Assembly (NCBI GenBank): GCA_934281565.1
Contig: CAKQXI010000001.1
Location: 1-64,000, forward strand
From: an uncultured Prevotella sp.
GTDB taxonomy: Bacteria; Bacteroidota; Bacteroidia; Bacteroidales; Bacteroidaceae
Direction: 5' to 3'
Length of the DNA: 64,000 nt
Made by a program: the position numbers and the translations under genes. Positions 16,105-24,270 of the stretch are shown here, one piece after another (position 1 is the first letter of the stretch; each line of letters begins with the position of its first letter). The notes beneath the pieces were generated by a model, which did not search any database, was not told the DNA's origin, and saw nothing but the letters and a program-made list of their open reading frames with translations.

Positions 16105-17445
16105 TTATTGCTTTGAGAGTTGCGATAAGTTTCCTGATAGCTTGAGTAGTTCAAGCTGTGCCAGACGGCATTGACAGAGGGCTTGCACACAGGCTGTTTG
16201 CGCCGTACGCAGTTGCATTTCGTCTTGTAGCAATGCTGTCATCGAAGCCACTCCTTCTTTATATTGTTCCTCTGTCACATGATACACGTCTTCTGCCTGA
16301 CGACAATTCTTGGTTTGTGTCTGAAACACTTCCATGTTGTGCCTCAATTGCAACAAGGCATTCGCATAATTCTCATTCATTTGCTTTTGCACCAGTGCCA
16401 AACGATTTGTGGCTTGTTGTACATCATACTTATATTGTTTGATCTGCTGCTTCTTGGAATTGGCATCGAACAAAGATATTCTCATAGATAATCCTATATA
16501 ACTGTTACCGAACCAATTGTCTGTTGCCGCATGGGTATTGAAAAAGTGATGGAACTTTTCTTGATAACCCAAAGCCCCAACATAACCTGTCAAAGAAAGC
16601 GTTGGCAGATAACCTGCTTTGACATTCCTGATACGTTGCTCAGTCAACACTTTCTGTTGTTCCTGCAAGAGTAGTTCCGGCAACCCCTCGTTGACTCCTG
16701 TAGTATATAGTGGTTCCAAGCTTTCGTCCAAATGGGTTACTTTCAATGGTGCTTCTGGAGCCATGTCCATGAGAAACCGCAGCATATTCAGTTGCTGATT
16801 ATGGAGCATATTACTTTGGTCGTGCTGTACTTTCAAATTATGTAGATTGATACGCACACGATTTAAATCCACCTCCATAACCACGCCTTGCCCATAAAGA
16901 GACTCCGTAATATCACATAATTCTTCCATACGTTTGATGTTCTCTCCCATCAGTCGTCTTTGTTCCTGCGATGTCTGCGCCATATAATATACCTTACTTA
17001 TCTGCACCGTCAGGTCTTCCTTTGCTTTTTCGTATGAGAGCGTACTGATTTTCTCCATTGTCCGCGCCATGTTGATAGCTGCAAAGATGGTTTGGTCATA
17101 GAGCGGCATAGAGAATTGGATGCCAGCGCTTGCATTATACGGCATACTCTTGATGGTTTGCCATGTGGGGTCATCGGGAAAGTCTTTGCCCAATAGTGTA
17201 CCCGTGGTGACATTCACAGGACTTTTCAAATAGTCCGTAAACTGAAAAACACCATTAATGATTGGCAAGAGGCGTGAACGGTTTTGTGATATGCCCATGC
17301 GTCCTTTATCGATGCCTATGCGAGCATTGGTCAATGAAAGGTTGTTGGCTATGCCCACCTTGATACATTCTTGTAATGTCATTTCCTGTCCATGACATAC
17401 AGAAGTCAGTATGCACCCAATAATAAATGTACAAAAATATCTCAT
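16105..17445 (-). CDS. TolC-family outer-membrane efflux protein
   Basis: A 446-aa outer-membrane factor with a signal peptide (residues 1-19, ending SVCHGQ). Two structural repeats are visible: MTLQECIKVGIANNLSLTNAR at the start of the first, and a second half containing GYLPTLSLTGYVGA and long amphipathic helices with many Gln and Leu. It is the first gene of the efflux operon, 15 bp ahead of the adaptor. A minus-strand -7 box lies at 17480-17473. Confidence 0.92.
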   Translation of the reverse strand: MRYFCTFIIGCILTSVCHGQEMTLQECIKVGIANNLSLTNARIGIDKGRMGISQNRSRLLPIINGVFQFTDYLKSPVNVTTGTLLGKDFPDDPTWQTIKSMPYNASAGIQFSMPLYDQTIFAAINMARTMEKISTLSYEKAKEDLTVQISKVYYMAQTSQEQRRLMGENIKRMEELCDITESLYGQGVVMEVDLNRVRINLHNLKVQHDQSNMLHNQQLNMLRFLMDMAPEAPLKVTHLDESLEPLYTTGVNEGLPELLLQEQQKVLTEQRIRNVKAGYLPTLSLTGYVGALGYQEKFHHFFNTHAATDNWFGNSYIGLSMRISLFDANSKKQQIKQYKYDVQQATNRLALVQKQMNENYANALLQLRHNMEVFQTQTKNCRQAEDVYHVTEEQYKEGVASMTALLQDEMQLRTAQTACVQALCQCRLAQLELLKLSGNLSQLSKQ

Positions 17446-17472
17446 TGTTAATTCTTTAATTTAAAAACGTTG

Positions 17473-17480
17473 CAAAGATA
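17473..17480 (-). promoter_or_regulatory. -7 box for the efflux operon
   Basis: On the minus strand TATCTTTG lies 28 bp upstream of the TolC-like start. No clear TTTG is seen at the expected distance, consistent with a promoter that needs an activator such as the divergent AraC protein. Confidence 0.55.
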
Positions 17481-17589
17481 AAGTCTTTCCTGATAGTAGT
17501 TATATTCAATTTTAATGGAATATTGTGCAATTTCCCAAACACCATTAATTTATCATACCCTGTTTACTAATACTTTGTGATTTATTCCG

Positions 17590-17597
17590 TATCTTTG
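17590..17597 (+). promoter_or_regulatory. -7 box for the AraC-family gene
   Basis: TATCTTTG lies 29 bp before the start at 17627. No good -33 element is present. The 181-bp divergent region between the two genes should hold the operator. Confidence 0.55.
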
Positions 17598-17626
17598 CCA
17601 TATAAAATTATACAAAACACAAAATA

Positions 17627-18490
17627 ATGTTATCATATAAACGACCGTTGAACATAGACGAACTCAATGCCAACCATTATATGGTGTCGGTTCATAAATA
17701 TGGTTTCTTCCTTTGCCAAGAGGGAACGGCACGGATATTATTAGGCTCGAATACCTATCAAATATCCCGTAATCACTTGTGCATTTATGCTCCCAACACA
17801 TTTTTCCAAATACTTGAGACAAGTTCGGATTTAAAAGGTATTCTGGAAGAAGACGATGTGGAAACATATTATCCTGTTCTCAATCCGATAGACATACGGA
17901 AACGATTACAGATACGCAACTCGCCTTGCGTTGAAATATCGGAAGCACAGGCTAATGGAATGATATACATTTATAATATGTTACATGAAAGAGAACTACC
18001 AGCAACCGCAAAAGAGAATTTATCCTATATGCACAACGAATTCACGGAAAAGATACATACCGACTATATGCGCTATTTACGCTATGCCCTGTGCCTGAAA
18101 GTGCTTGAAGTTTATTTCAGCAACTCTCCAGTGGAGGCAATGCCACAAAACAAGGAGGATGCAATACTCAACCACTTTCTTGTCTCGGTATATGAGAATT
18201 GCCACAAGCAACGCACCGTGCAGTATTATGCCGATGAGCAACACCTCTCGCCTTACTATTTCTCGTCCATCATTCGGGAAAGGAGCGGCAAAAGTGCCTT
18301 ACAGTGGATATGTAACATCACCATGACTTTCGCTCGCCAATACTTGGAATGCTCTGAGATGAGCATCAAGGAGATAGCCCACTGCCTGAATTTTCCCGAC
18401 CAATCCACTTTCGGACGTTACTTCAAACATCATGAAGGTTGTTCACCATTGGAATTTAGAGAGAGAGAAAATTGCAAGATTGACTTATAA
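17627..18490 (+). CDS. AraC-family transcriptional regulator
   Basis: A 287-aa protein. The N-terminal half (about 1-170) looks like a cupin-type sensing domain with low conservation. The C-terminal 100 residues contain the two AraC HTH motifs: VQYYADEQHLSPYYFSSIIRE, then MSIKEIAHCLNFPDQSTFGRYF ending in CSPLEFR. It is divergent from the TolC-EmrA-EmrB operon and most likely regulates it in response to an exported compound; this is inferred from position. Confidence 0.92.
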   Translation: MLSYKRPLNIDELNANHYMVSVHKYGFFLCQEGTARILLGSNTYQISRNHLCIYAPNTFFQILETSSDLKGILEEDDVETYYPVLNPIDIRKRLQIRNSPCVEISEAQANGMIYIYNMLHERELPATAKENLSYMHNEFTEKIHTDYMRYLRYALCLKVLEVYFSNSPVEAMPQNKEDAILNHFLVSVYENCHKQRTVQYYADEQHLSPYYFSSIIRERSGKSALQWICNITMTFARQYLECSEMSIKEIAHCLNFPDQSTFGRYFKHHEGCSPLEFRERENCKIDL

Positions 18491-18510
18491 ATCATTAAAC
18501 GAATATAATT

Positions 18511-19161
18511 ATGAAGATTGTAGTATTTGGTGCCACTGGCATCGTAGGAAAAGCTGTCGTAAATGAAGCTTTGAATAAAGGACATGAAGTTACTGTACTG
18601 ACACGCAACGCAAGAAAGGTTATCGCACAGCATACTCAGCATACGCATCTGCATGTCGTGGAAGGCAATGTGACAGACAGAAACATAGTCCGTCATGCGT
18701 TGGAAGGTCAAGAGGCTGTTATCCAAACATTGGGAATTGGTGGAAAAGGTGATGGTAAACCAACGACCTTTGTCTCGGAAGCCAACAACATCATCATGGA
18801 AGAAATGAAACAAGTAAACGTAAAGCGTCTGGTTGCCATTAGCGTAATCGGAGCTGGCGACAGTTGGACCTTTCTTCCTTGGATATACCGGAAACTTGTC
18901 CTACCCTTGTTCATGAAATGGTTTCAGGTCATCATTGATGACAAAAATCGCATGGAACCGATGATTAGAAAGAGTGGGCTTGACTGGACTATCGTGCGAT
19001 GCACTACTATCAAAGAGCATCCTGCTACCGGAAAAGTAAAAGCCTCATTAGATGGAAAAGGATTGAAGTTCAGCATTTCGGCAACAGACATGGCTACTTT
19101 CATGGTAGATCAATTGACCGACTCTCGCTTTTTGAAACAAGCCCCTACTATCAGCAATTAA
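18511..19161 (+). CDS. NAD(P)-binding NmrA-like protein
   Basis: A 216-aa atypical SDR. The Rossmann motif FGATGIVGKAVV lies at residues 6-17, followed by VTVLTRNARKV, EGNVTD and a mid-region VKRLVAISVIGAG. The length fits the short NAD(P)H-binding (PF13460) family of flavin-reductase-like or sensor proteins. It begins 20 bp after the AraC gene on the same strand and may be co-transcribed with it. Function is unknown. Confidence 0.85.
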   Translation: MKIVVFGATGIVGKAVVNEALNKGHEVTVLTRNARKVIAQHTQHTHLHVVEGNVTDRNIVRHALEGQEAVIQTLGIGGKGDGKPTTFVSEANNIIMEEMKQVNVKRLVAISVIGAGDSWTFLPWIYRKLVLPLFMKWFQVIIDDKNRMEPMIRKSGLDWTIVRCTTIKEHPATGKVKASLDGKGLKFSISATDMATFMVDQLTDSRFLKQAPTISN

Positions 19162-19280
19162 AAACAAAATAAAATTTTTGAATAGCTATCATTTAGCAAC
19201 TTTTAAAAGATTATCAAGGACGAACAGGAACGTATGTCCAATGACAAGAACCTAAAGCACTTGATCCAGAAATAAAAATA

Positions 19281-19317
19281 GCAAAGGCAGTGGGAAAATA
19301 CTTACCACTGCCTTTGC
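19281..19317. terminator. Bidirectional terminator between convergent genes
   Basis: A perfect 13-bp stem (GCAAAGGCAGTGG with its complement) and 11-nt loop. On the minus strand it is followed by TATTTTTATTTC; on the plus strand the T-run is weaker. It separates the NmrA-like gene (+) from the AlbA_2 gene (-). Confidence 0.8.
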
Positions 19318-19325
19318 CGTTTCTA

Positions 19326-20756
19326 TTAGTCCTGTAATGCTTTACCTTTTGGAGTAAGCATATATTTTTGCCCAGGGTGTTTAGGATTTTCAGGGTGCAA
19401 TTGTCCAACAAATCCTTGTTCAATTGCAGGATATAGATATTTGTCAAGGAAATTTGTTTTGTCTTTTAATTTCATAATCTCCATTATTTCTTTTGCAGAC
19501 AGCATTTCTGTACCTATTGTTGCTATTACTTTTCGGAGCTGTGGGGTAGCTGTGGGGTAGCTGTGGGGTAGCTGTGGGGTAGCCACCACATTGCTTCTAT
19601 TATATTTAAATACAACCCATACAAAATTACCATCTGTGTTAAATTCAGGAGCAGGCAACCCTACTCGTTTGCATTCATCTACCATTGTAACAATACCACG
19701 TCCCCAACTTTCCAAAATCTTGCTTTTATAGAGTACACTGGCAATAATCGGATTTTGAGGTTTTGAATCATGTTCCTGCATAAGGCGTTCTATTGGCAAG
19801 TCTGCGGGAAATGTTCCTGTATTTCTTATTTCAACACGGTCATCATAAATGGCTATGCTGACAGAACTTCCTGGATGATGGTACGAACGATGGCAAAAAG
19901 AGTTGATGCAGCTTTCCCTCAATGCCTTGTAAGGAATGCTCAGTTCTTCCTCACGATAAAGCCCATTTATCTTTCCCGACAATGAAAGGTGTTTGAAAAA
20001 GAACGCCATCGCAGCATCAAGTAATTCATAAATATTGCCTTCTGCACGTTGGTTGTCTATGAACTCATCCTTTGTCGTTCCCTTGAAACGTGCCATACGA
20101 AGCAAGCACTGTGGATAATCATACAGTTCTTTGCCAAACAATACGGCAGCGGCATTGTTCAATTTTCCATCATTAAACAAACGAAACTTTTTCAAAATAA
20201 CAGGAATATCCTCACGTATTGTTGTCTCGGGAAGTCTTCCGTTTCTTATTCCCTCACGAACGGCGCCAAGAATAGCATTCTCGTCTAAGTCAGCTATTTT
20301 CAAGTCAGGATTAATCATTGCCTCCCAACCATATTTGCCACCTCGGTCCATCAATAAATGATTGTAGTGCTCCTGTGGCATGACAGTAGTGGTGCTTTCT
20401 ATCCGCAAATAAGCCCTTCCCTTATAGGTAAAAGGACGCACAAACTGTTGCGCCTCCGCAAAAATGGCAATGACATATTTTTGGGTTTGGGGAATAGGTA
20501 CATAAGAAATTTCCAAACCGACAAAAGGTTCTATTCGATTGACAGCCTCTGCAATAGAACGCTTTGTACTGTCAGATATCGTTTGCCCTATGATTTTCCC
20601 ATCGTCCTTCACACCATAAAGTATTGTGCCACCTTCACTATTGAGAAATGCGCATAGAGTCTCCATCGAACGGTCTAATTGACCTGTCGACTCCTTAAAC
20701 TCCAAACAACTTCCTTCTTTCTTGGTTGTTAGTTTTTCTATATCTTGATATGTCAT
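19326..20756 (-). CDS. AlbA_2 (Schlafen-like) ATP-binding regulator with coding tandem repeat
   Basis: A 476-aa protein with an N-terminal AlbA_2 putative DNA-binding domain (residues 1-130: LEFKES near 18, LNSEGGTILYGVKDDG near 38). A middle region follows, then an HATPase_c_4-like domain (about 275-385, with NSFCHRSYHHPGSSVSIAIY and ILESWGRGIV) and a C-terminal winged-helix part (about 408-476). Between the last two lies a stretch encoded by four perfect 11-bp repeats (19538-19581, residues about 392-407). Eleven is not a multiple of three, so gain or loss of one unit shifts the frame and truncates the protein. The family is often called transcriptional regulator; target unknown. Confidence 0.85.
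   Translation of the reverse strand: MTYQDIEKLTTKKEGSCLEFKESTGQLDRSMETLCAFLNSEGGTILYGVKDDGKIIGQTISDSTKRSIAEAVNRIEPFVGLEISYVPIPQTQKYVIAIFAEAQQFVRPFTYKGRAYLRIESTTTVMPQEHYNHLLMDRGGKYGWEAMINPDLKIADLDENAILGAVREGIRNGRLPETTIREDIPVILKKFRLFNDGKLNNAAAVLFGKELYDYPQCLLRMARFKGTTKDEFIDNQRAEGNIYELLDAAMAFFFKHLSLSGKINGLYREEELSIPYKALRESCINSFCHRSYHHPGSSVSIAIYDDRVEIRNTGTFPADLPIERLMQEHDSKPQNPIIASVLYKSKILESWGRGIVTMVDECKRVGLPAPEFNTDGNFVWVVFKYNRSNVVATPQLPHSYPTATPQLRKVIATIGTEMLSAKEIMEIMKLKDKTNFLDKYLYPAIEQGFVGQLHPENPKHPGQKYMLTPKGKALQD
19538..19581. repeat. Four tandem copies of an 11-bp unit inside a coding sequence
   Basis: The unit GCTGTGGGGTA repeats perfectly at 19538, 19549, 19560 and 19571. On the coding strand it is TACCCCACAGC. 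Each successive copy is read in a different frame, giving a Pro/Thr/Gln-rich linker. A change of one unit leads to TAA within four codons in one alternative frame and to TGA after about 34 codons in the other. Confidence 0.95.
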
Positions 20757-20866
20757 TATATTCTATTTTTATTACTATTGGAAATACAAAAATACAGATT
20801 AATATCCGAAACTGTGCATTTATGTAAAAAACTTAATGATAATTATACATTATCACATATAACTAT

Positions 20867-21280
20867 TTATCTTTCATATGTTTGATTCTCATTAACATCT
20901 GCAATACCATCAAAAGTAACAGTTTTATCACTCAGTTCTCTGATTCTATTTACATACTTCTTTCCATAAATATCGATAAGGTATAATGAATCATTTCTTA
21001 TGAAAAATGTAAATCGATATATGGTGTCTGCTTGTGAATGGAGTACCGCACTACTATCATTGAAAAATTCAATATAAGGGTAATTAACCTGCTCCTCTCC
21101 TCCCACTAACACCCACTCTCCATACAACATATCTTTTGATATTATTCTATTATGTTTTTTCTTTGGAGTACAAGAAAGGGAGAGAAATAAAAAAATAAAG
21201 AAACCAGTCAATATATTAAAGTATTTATTCCCCAAAAGCACTGGTACTCTTTCCAAGTTGCGAACTCTTATTTTTGTCAT
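20867..21280 (-). CDS. Small putative lipoprotein, unknown function
   Basis: A 137-aa frame. After a charged start, a hydrophobic stretch (about 22-36) ends in LSLSC, a fair lipobox. The mature part contains MLYGEWVLVGGEEQVNYPYIEFFNDSSAV in consecutive strands, resembling the short lipocalin-like lipoproteins of Bacteroidetes (YGEW is typical of their first strand). The real start may be a later codon than the one chosen, since about 20 residues precede the hydrophobic stretch. No partner gene is apparent. Confidence 0.55.
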   Translation of the reverse strand: MTKIRVRNLERVPVLLGNKYFNILTGFFIFLFLSLSCTPKKKHNRIISKDMLYGEWVLVGGEEQVNYPYIEFFNDSSAVLHSQADTIYRFTFFIRNDSLYLIDIYGKKYVNRIRELSDKTVTFDGIADVNENQTYER

Positions 21281-21533
21281 AATGTAAATTCTCTAAATGA
21301 TAACCATCCAAAAACAATACAAAAATACAAAAAAGCATAAAACGAATGTTAATCCGCTCATAACTTTCTACTTTTTTAACTGTTTGCAAAATACGATGTC
21401 CAGTAATGCAATAGTAACAAAACTCTATCTTAAACAGGCTTTTCCTATCTTTGTGAAATTGCCATTCCACATTCTAATTCTGTCATTCCCAACAATTTTG
21501 CTTCAAACATTACCGTTTCTCAACTTTTTGTTA

Positions 21534-21541
21534 TACCTTTG
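21534..21541 (+). promoter_or_regulatory. -7 box ahead of the micro-ORF
   Basis: TACCTTTG lies 28 bp before the ATG at 21570. No -33 element is clear. It supports transcription of the small frame. Confidence 0.45.
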
Positions 21542-21569
21542 CCAAAGATAAACATAAACAACTAGAATT

Positions 21570-21707
21570 ATGAACAAGGCTGAAACTCAACAGGCTTTGG
21601 CTTTTGCAGCTATGTGTGTAGATATACCTGCTAAAGCAGAGGGGTGCAAGAGACAAGAGATGTATCTGCGACTCAAAAAGGCAAGATATGTCCATATTTT
21701 TGCATAG
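21570..21707 (+). CDS. 45-aa micro-ORF, DUF3791-like
   Basis: Begins MNKAETQQALAFAAMC and ends RLKKARYVHIFA, 45 aa. The pattern of an N-terminal helix with F..MC, a middle CKRQEMYLRL and a final aromatic turn resembles the short DUF3791 proteins of gut bacteria, which are usually 60-75 aa. It may therefore be a truncated member. A -7 box precedes it. DUF3791 genes are often found next to DUF3990 genes; no such partner is seen here, so this may be a remnant. Confidence 0.45.
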   Translation: MNKAETQQALAFAAMCVDIPAKAEGCKRQEMYLRLKKARYVHIFA

Positions 21708-21749
21708 TTATCCATTTATAACCTAAAACCACTCTTTTAACTGCATAAA

Positions 21750-21781
21750 TTTGCTCTTATCAATAGAATTGTTTATCTTTG
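21750..21781 (+). promoter_or_regulatory. Promoter of proA
   Basis: TTTG (21750-21753), a 20-bp spacer and TATCTTTG (21774-21781) are a close match to the Bacteroidetes consensus. The predicted start point near 21785 leaves a 30-nt leader before the proA ATG, so proA is transcribed independently of proB. Confidence 0.8.
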
Positions 21782-21814
21782 CAAGTGTCTTATAACTAAG
21801 AAAAAAGGAAAAGC

Positions 21815-23089
21815 ATGGAACTATTAGATACTTTCAAGAAAGTAAAGACGGCCAGCAAGACTTTGGGCTTGCTTAGTGATGAGCAACGCAATGAGATATT
21901 GAAAGCGGTGGCTGATGCCATTATTGTTGAGACACCTTGCTTGCTAAAGGCAAATGAGGAAGACTTGACTAAGATGGATAAGGAGAACCCACTTTATGAC
22001 AGGCTCCAACTGACAGAAAAAAGACTAAAGGACATTGCTTCCGATATGCGACATGTCAGCACCTTGCCATCACCTTTAGGCAAAATCTTGAAAGAAAAGA
22101 CACTCGACAATGGATTGCACTTGCAGCGAGTCAGCGTACCTTTCGGTGTCATAGGCATGATATATGAAGCTCGCCCCAATGTAACTTTCGATGTATTCTC
22201 ACTTTGTTTCAAGAGTGGCAATGCTTGTATCTTGAAAGGTGGCAAAGATGCCGATGCTTCCAATCGTGCAGGAGTTGAGCTTATCCACAAAGTGTTGATA
22301 CAGTTTGGTATCAATCCTGATGTCGTAGCCTTGCTCCCTGCCACCCATGAGGCGACAGGTGAGATGCTGAATGCCGTTGGTTACATTGACCTCTGTATTC
22401 CTCGTGGTGGCAAAAGACTTATCAACTTTGTTCGTGATACAGCCAAGGTTCCTGTCATCGAGACAGGCGCAGGAGTAGTTCATTGCTACTTCGACAAAGA
22501 TGGTGATGCTGAGATAGGAAAAGCTATCATTACCAATGCCAAATGCAGAAGATGTAGTGTTTGCAATACGCTCGACACACTTATCATCCACGAACAACGT
22601 TTGAACGACCTTCTAACGCTATGCGAAGACCTTGCAAAGAGAGAGGTAAAAATTCATGCAGATGCCAAGGCTTACGAAACACTAAAAGGCAAGTATCCCA
22701 ACACCTTATTATATAAGGTAAGCGATGAAACTCCTTGTCCCAATGCCGAGGGCAACATTTGGAACACCGAATGGCTTAGTATGCAAATGGGTATCAAGAC
22801 CGTTGCATCTTTGGATGAAGCCATAGAACATATCGCCACATACGGCAGTGGTCATAGCGAGAGCATTATATCGGAAGATATAGAAGCACAGAAGAAATTC
22901 CAAGCAATGGTTGACGCAGCGTGTGTTTATGTCAATGTTCCTACCAGCTTTACCGATGGAGCACAGTTTGGATTGGGAGCGGAGATTGGCATCAGCACCC
23001 AGAAACTGGGTGCCCGAGGCCCTATGGCACTTGAAGAAATCACGACTTACAAGTGGTTGGTTACGGGACATGGACAAATTAGGAAGTGA
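21815..23089 (+). CDS. proA: Glutamate-5-semialdehyde dehydrogenase (gamma-glutamyl phosphate reductase)
   Basis: A 424-aa ALDH-superfamily enzyme of the usual length that reduces gamma-glutamyl phosphate with NADPH in proline synthesis. Motifs include [17 protein letters not shown] near 108-124, [13 protein letters not shown] near 134, [15 protein letters not shown] near 192, the catalytic cysteine in [15 protein letters not shown] near 243, and [17 protein letters not shown] near 379. The stop codon lies inside a copy of the GTGAAGAACGAAGAG repeat. Next comes argF', so the two were probably one unit with proB before block B arrived. Confidence 0.96.
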   Translation: MELLDTFKKVKTASKTLGLLSDEQRNEILKAVADAIIVETPCLLKANEEDLTKMDKENPLYDRLQLTEKRLKDIASDMRHVSTLPSPLGKILKEKTLDNGLHLQRVSVPFGVIGMIYEARPNVTFDVFSLCFKSGNACILKGGKDADASNRAGVELIHKVLIQFGINPDVVALLPATHEATGEMLNAVGYIDLCIPRGGKRLINFVRDTAKVPVIETGAGVVHCYFDKDGDAEIGKAIITNAKCRRCSVCNTLDTLIIHEQRLNDLLTLCEDLAKREVKIHADAKAYETLKGKYPNTLLYKVSDETPCPNAEGNIWNTEWLSMQMGIKTVASLDEAIEHIATYGSGHSESIISEDIEAQKKFQAMVDAACVYVNVPTSFTDGAQFGLGAEIGISTQKLGARGPMALEEITTYKWLVTGHGQIRK

Positions 23090-23176
23090 AGAACGAAGAG
23101 TGAAAAGTGAAGAATTCAACAGTCTGAAAGGCGTATGCCTAATTATCAATTCTTAATTATTAATTCTTAATTATAT
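23084..23176. repeat. Two repeat families between proA and argF'
   Basis: AAGTGAAGAACGAAGAG followed by TGAAAAGTGAAGAATTC (23084-23117) is a variant of the inverted repeat seen after argD, and it includes the proA stop codon. Bases 23141-23175 are a different AT-rich spacer in which AATTCTTAATTATTAATTC-like words repeat up to the argF' leader. Confidence 0.85.
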
Positions 23177-23180
23177 AAAG

Positions 23181-24143
23181 ATGAATACATTCTTTAATGT
23201 TGAAGACCTTGGCGACTTGAAAGCAGCACTTGCCGAGGCACAGGAAGTAAAAGCAAACCGTTTCGGTTATCAAGAGTTGGGCAAGAACAAGACCTTGCTA
23301 ATGATATTTTTCAACAATAGCTTGCGTACTCGATTGAGCACACAGAAAGCAGCCATGAACCTTGGCATGAATGTCATCGTACTTGATGTGAACGCTGGTG
23401 CTTGGAAGTTGGAGACTGAGCGTGGCGTCATTATGGACGGCGACAAGAGCGAGCACCTCTTGGAAGCTATTCCTGTGATGGGCAGCTTCTGCGACTTGAT
23501 TGGCGTTCGTAGCTTTGCAGGCCTGAAAGACCGCGACTACGACTATGCCGAGACTATCGTCAACCAGTTTGTCAAGTATAGTGGTCGTCCTGTCTTTGCG
23601 ATGGAAACAGCGACCGTTCATCCACTCCAAGCATTCGCCGACCTCATAACCATTGAGGAACATAAGAAAACGGCTCGTCCAAAAGTAGTATTGACATGGG
23701 CACCTCATTGCCGTGCCCTTCCCCAGGCAGTACCAAACTCATTCGCCCAATGGATGAATGCTGCAGATGTAGACTTCGTAGTCACTCATCCAGAAGGATA
23801 TGAGCTTGATCCTAAGTTCGTAGGCAATGCCAAGATAGAATATGACCAGAAGAAAGCCCTTGAAGGTGCCGACTTCGTGTATGCCAAGAACTGGAGTTGC
23901 CCTGGCGTGAAAGCCCCAGCACAATATGGTGAGATATTGAGCAAGGACATGAGTTGGACTATTGACGAAGAACACATGAGTTGGACTAACAATGGTTGCT
24001 TCATGCACTGTCTACCTGTTCGCCGTGGTCTCATCGTCACAGATGATGTCATAGAAAGCAAGAACAGTTTGGTTATCCCAGAAGCAGCCAACCGTGAGAT
24101 TTCCGCCGAAGTAGTTATCAAGAGAATGCTTGAGTCACTATAA
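23181..24143 (+). CDS. argF': N-succinylornithine carbamoyltransferase
   Basis: A 320-aa transcarbamylase of the Bacteroides SOTCase type, which makes N-succinylcitrulline. The carbamoyl-phosphate site is SLRTRLS (47-53, where ordinary OTCase has STRTR). HPLQAFAD follows near 147, and FMHCLPVRR near 275 holds the conserved catalytic cysteine. The sequence aligns without gaps to my recollection of the B. fragilis enzyme. Residue 90, proline there and reported to decide succinyl versus acetyl preference, is serine here (GDKSEHL). The gene follows proA across a repeat spacer. Confidence 0.9.
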   Translation: MNTFFNVEDLGDLKAALAEAQEVKANRFGYQELGKNKTLLMIFFNNSLRTRLSTQKAAMNLGMNVIVLDVNAGAWKLETERGVIMDGDKSEHLLEAIPVMGSFCDLIGVRSFAGLKDRDYDYAETIVNQFVKYSGRPVFAMETATVHPLQAFADLITIEEHKKTARPKVVLTWAPHCRALPQAVPNSFAQWMNAADVDFVVTHPEGYELDPKFVGNAKIEYDQKKALEGADFVYAKNWSCPGVKAPAQYGEILSKDMSWTIDEEHMSWTNNGCFMHCLPVRRGLIVTDDVIESKNSLVIPEAANREISAEVVIKRMLESL

Positions 24144-24240
24144 GATTTCCACCGAGGAATACCCTTGGCTTCCATATCACCATTTATAGGTATTTTTTGT
24201 TTTTCTTTCGTCATCTTGCTTATATCTCGGATAAAAGCAG

Positions 24241-24248
24241 TACCTTTG
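24241..24248 (+). promoter_or_regulatory. -7 box for the RidA-like gene
   Basis: TACCTTTG, with a possible CTTG at 24215-24218 (22-bp spacer, slightly long). It lies 22 bp before the ATG. Confidence 0.5.
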
Positions 24249-24270
24249 TGTCGTAATAAGCAAAAGAAAG

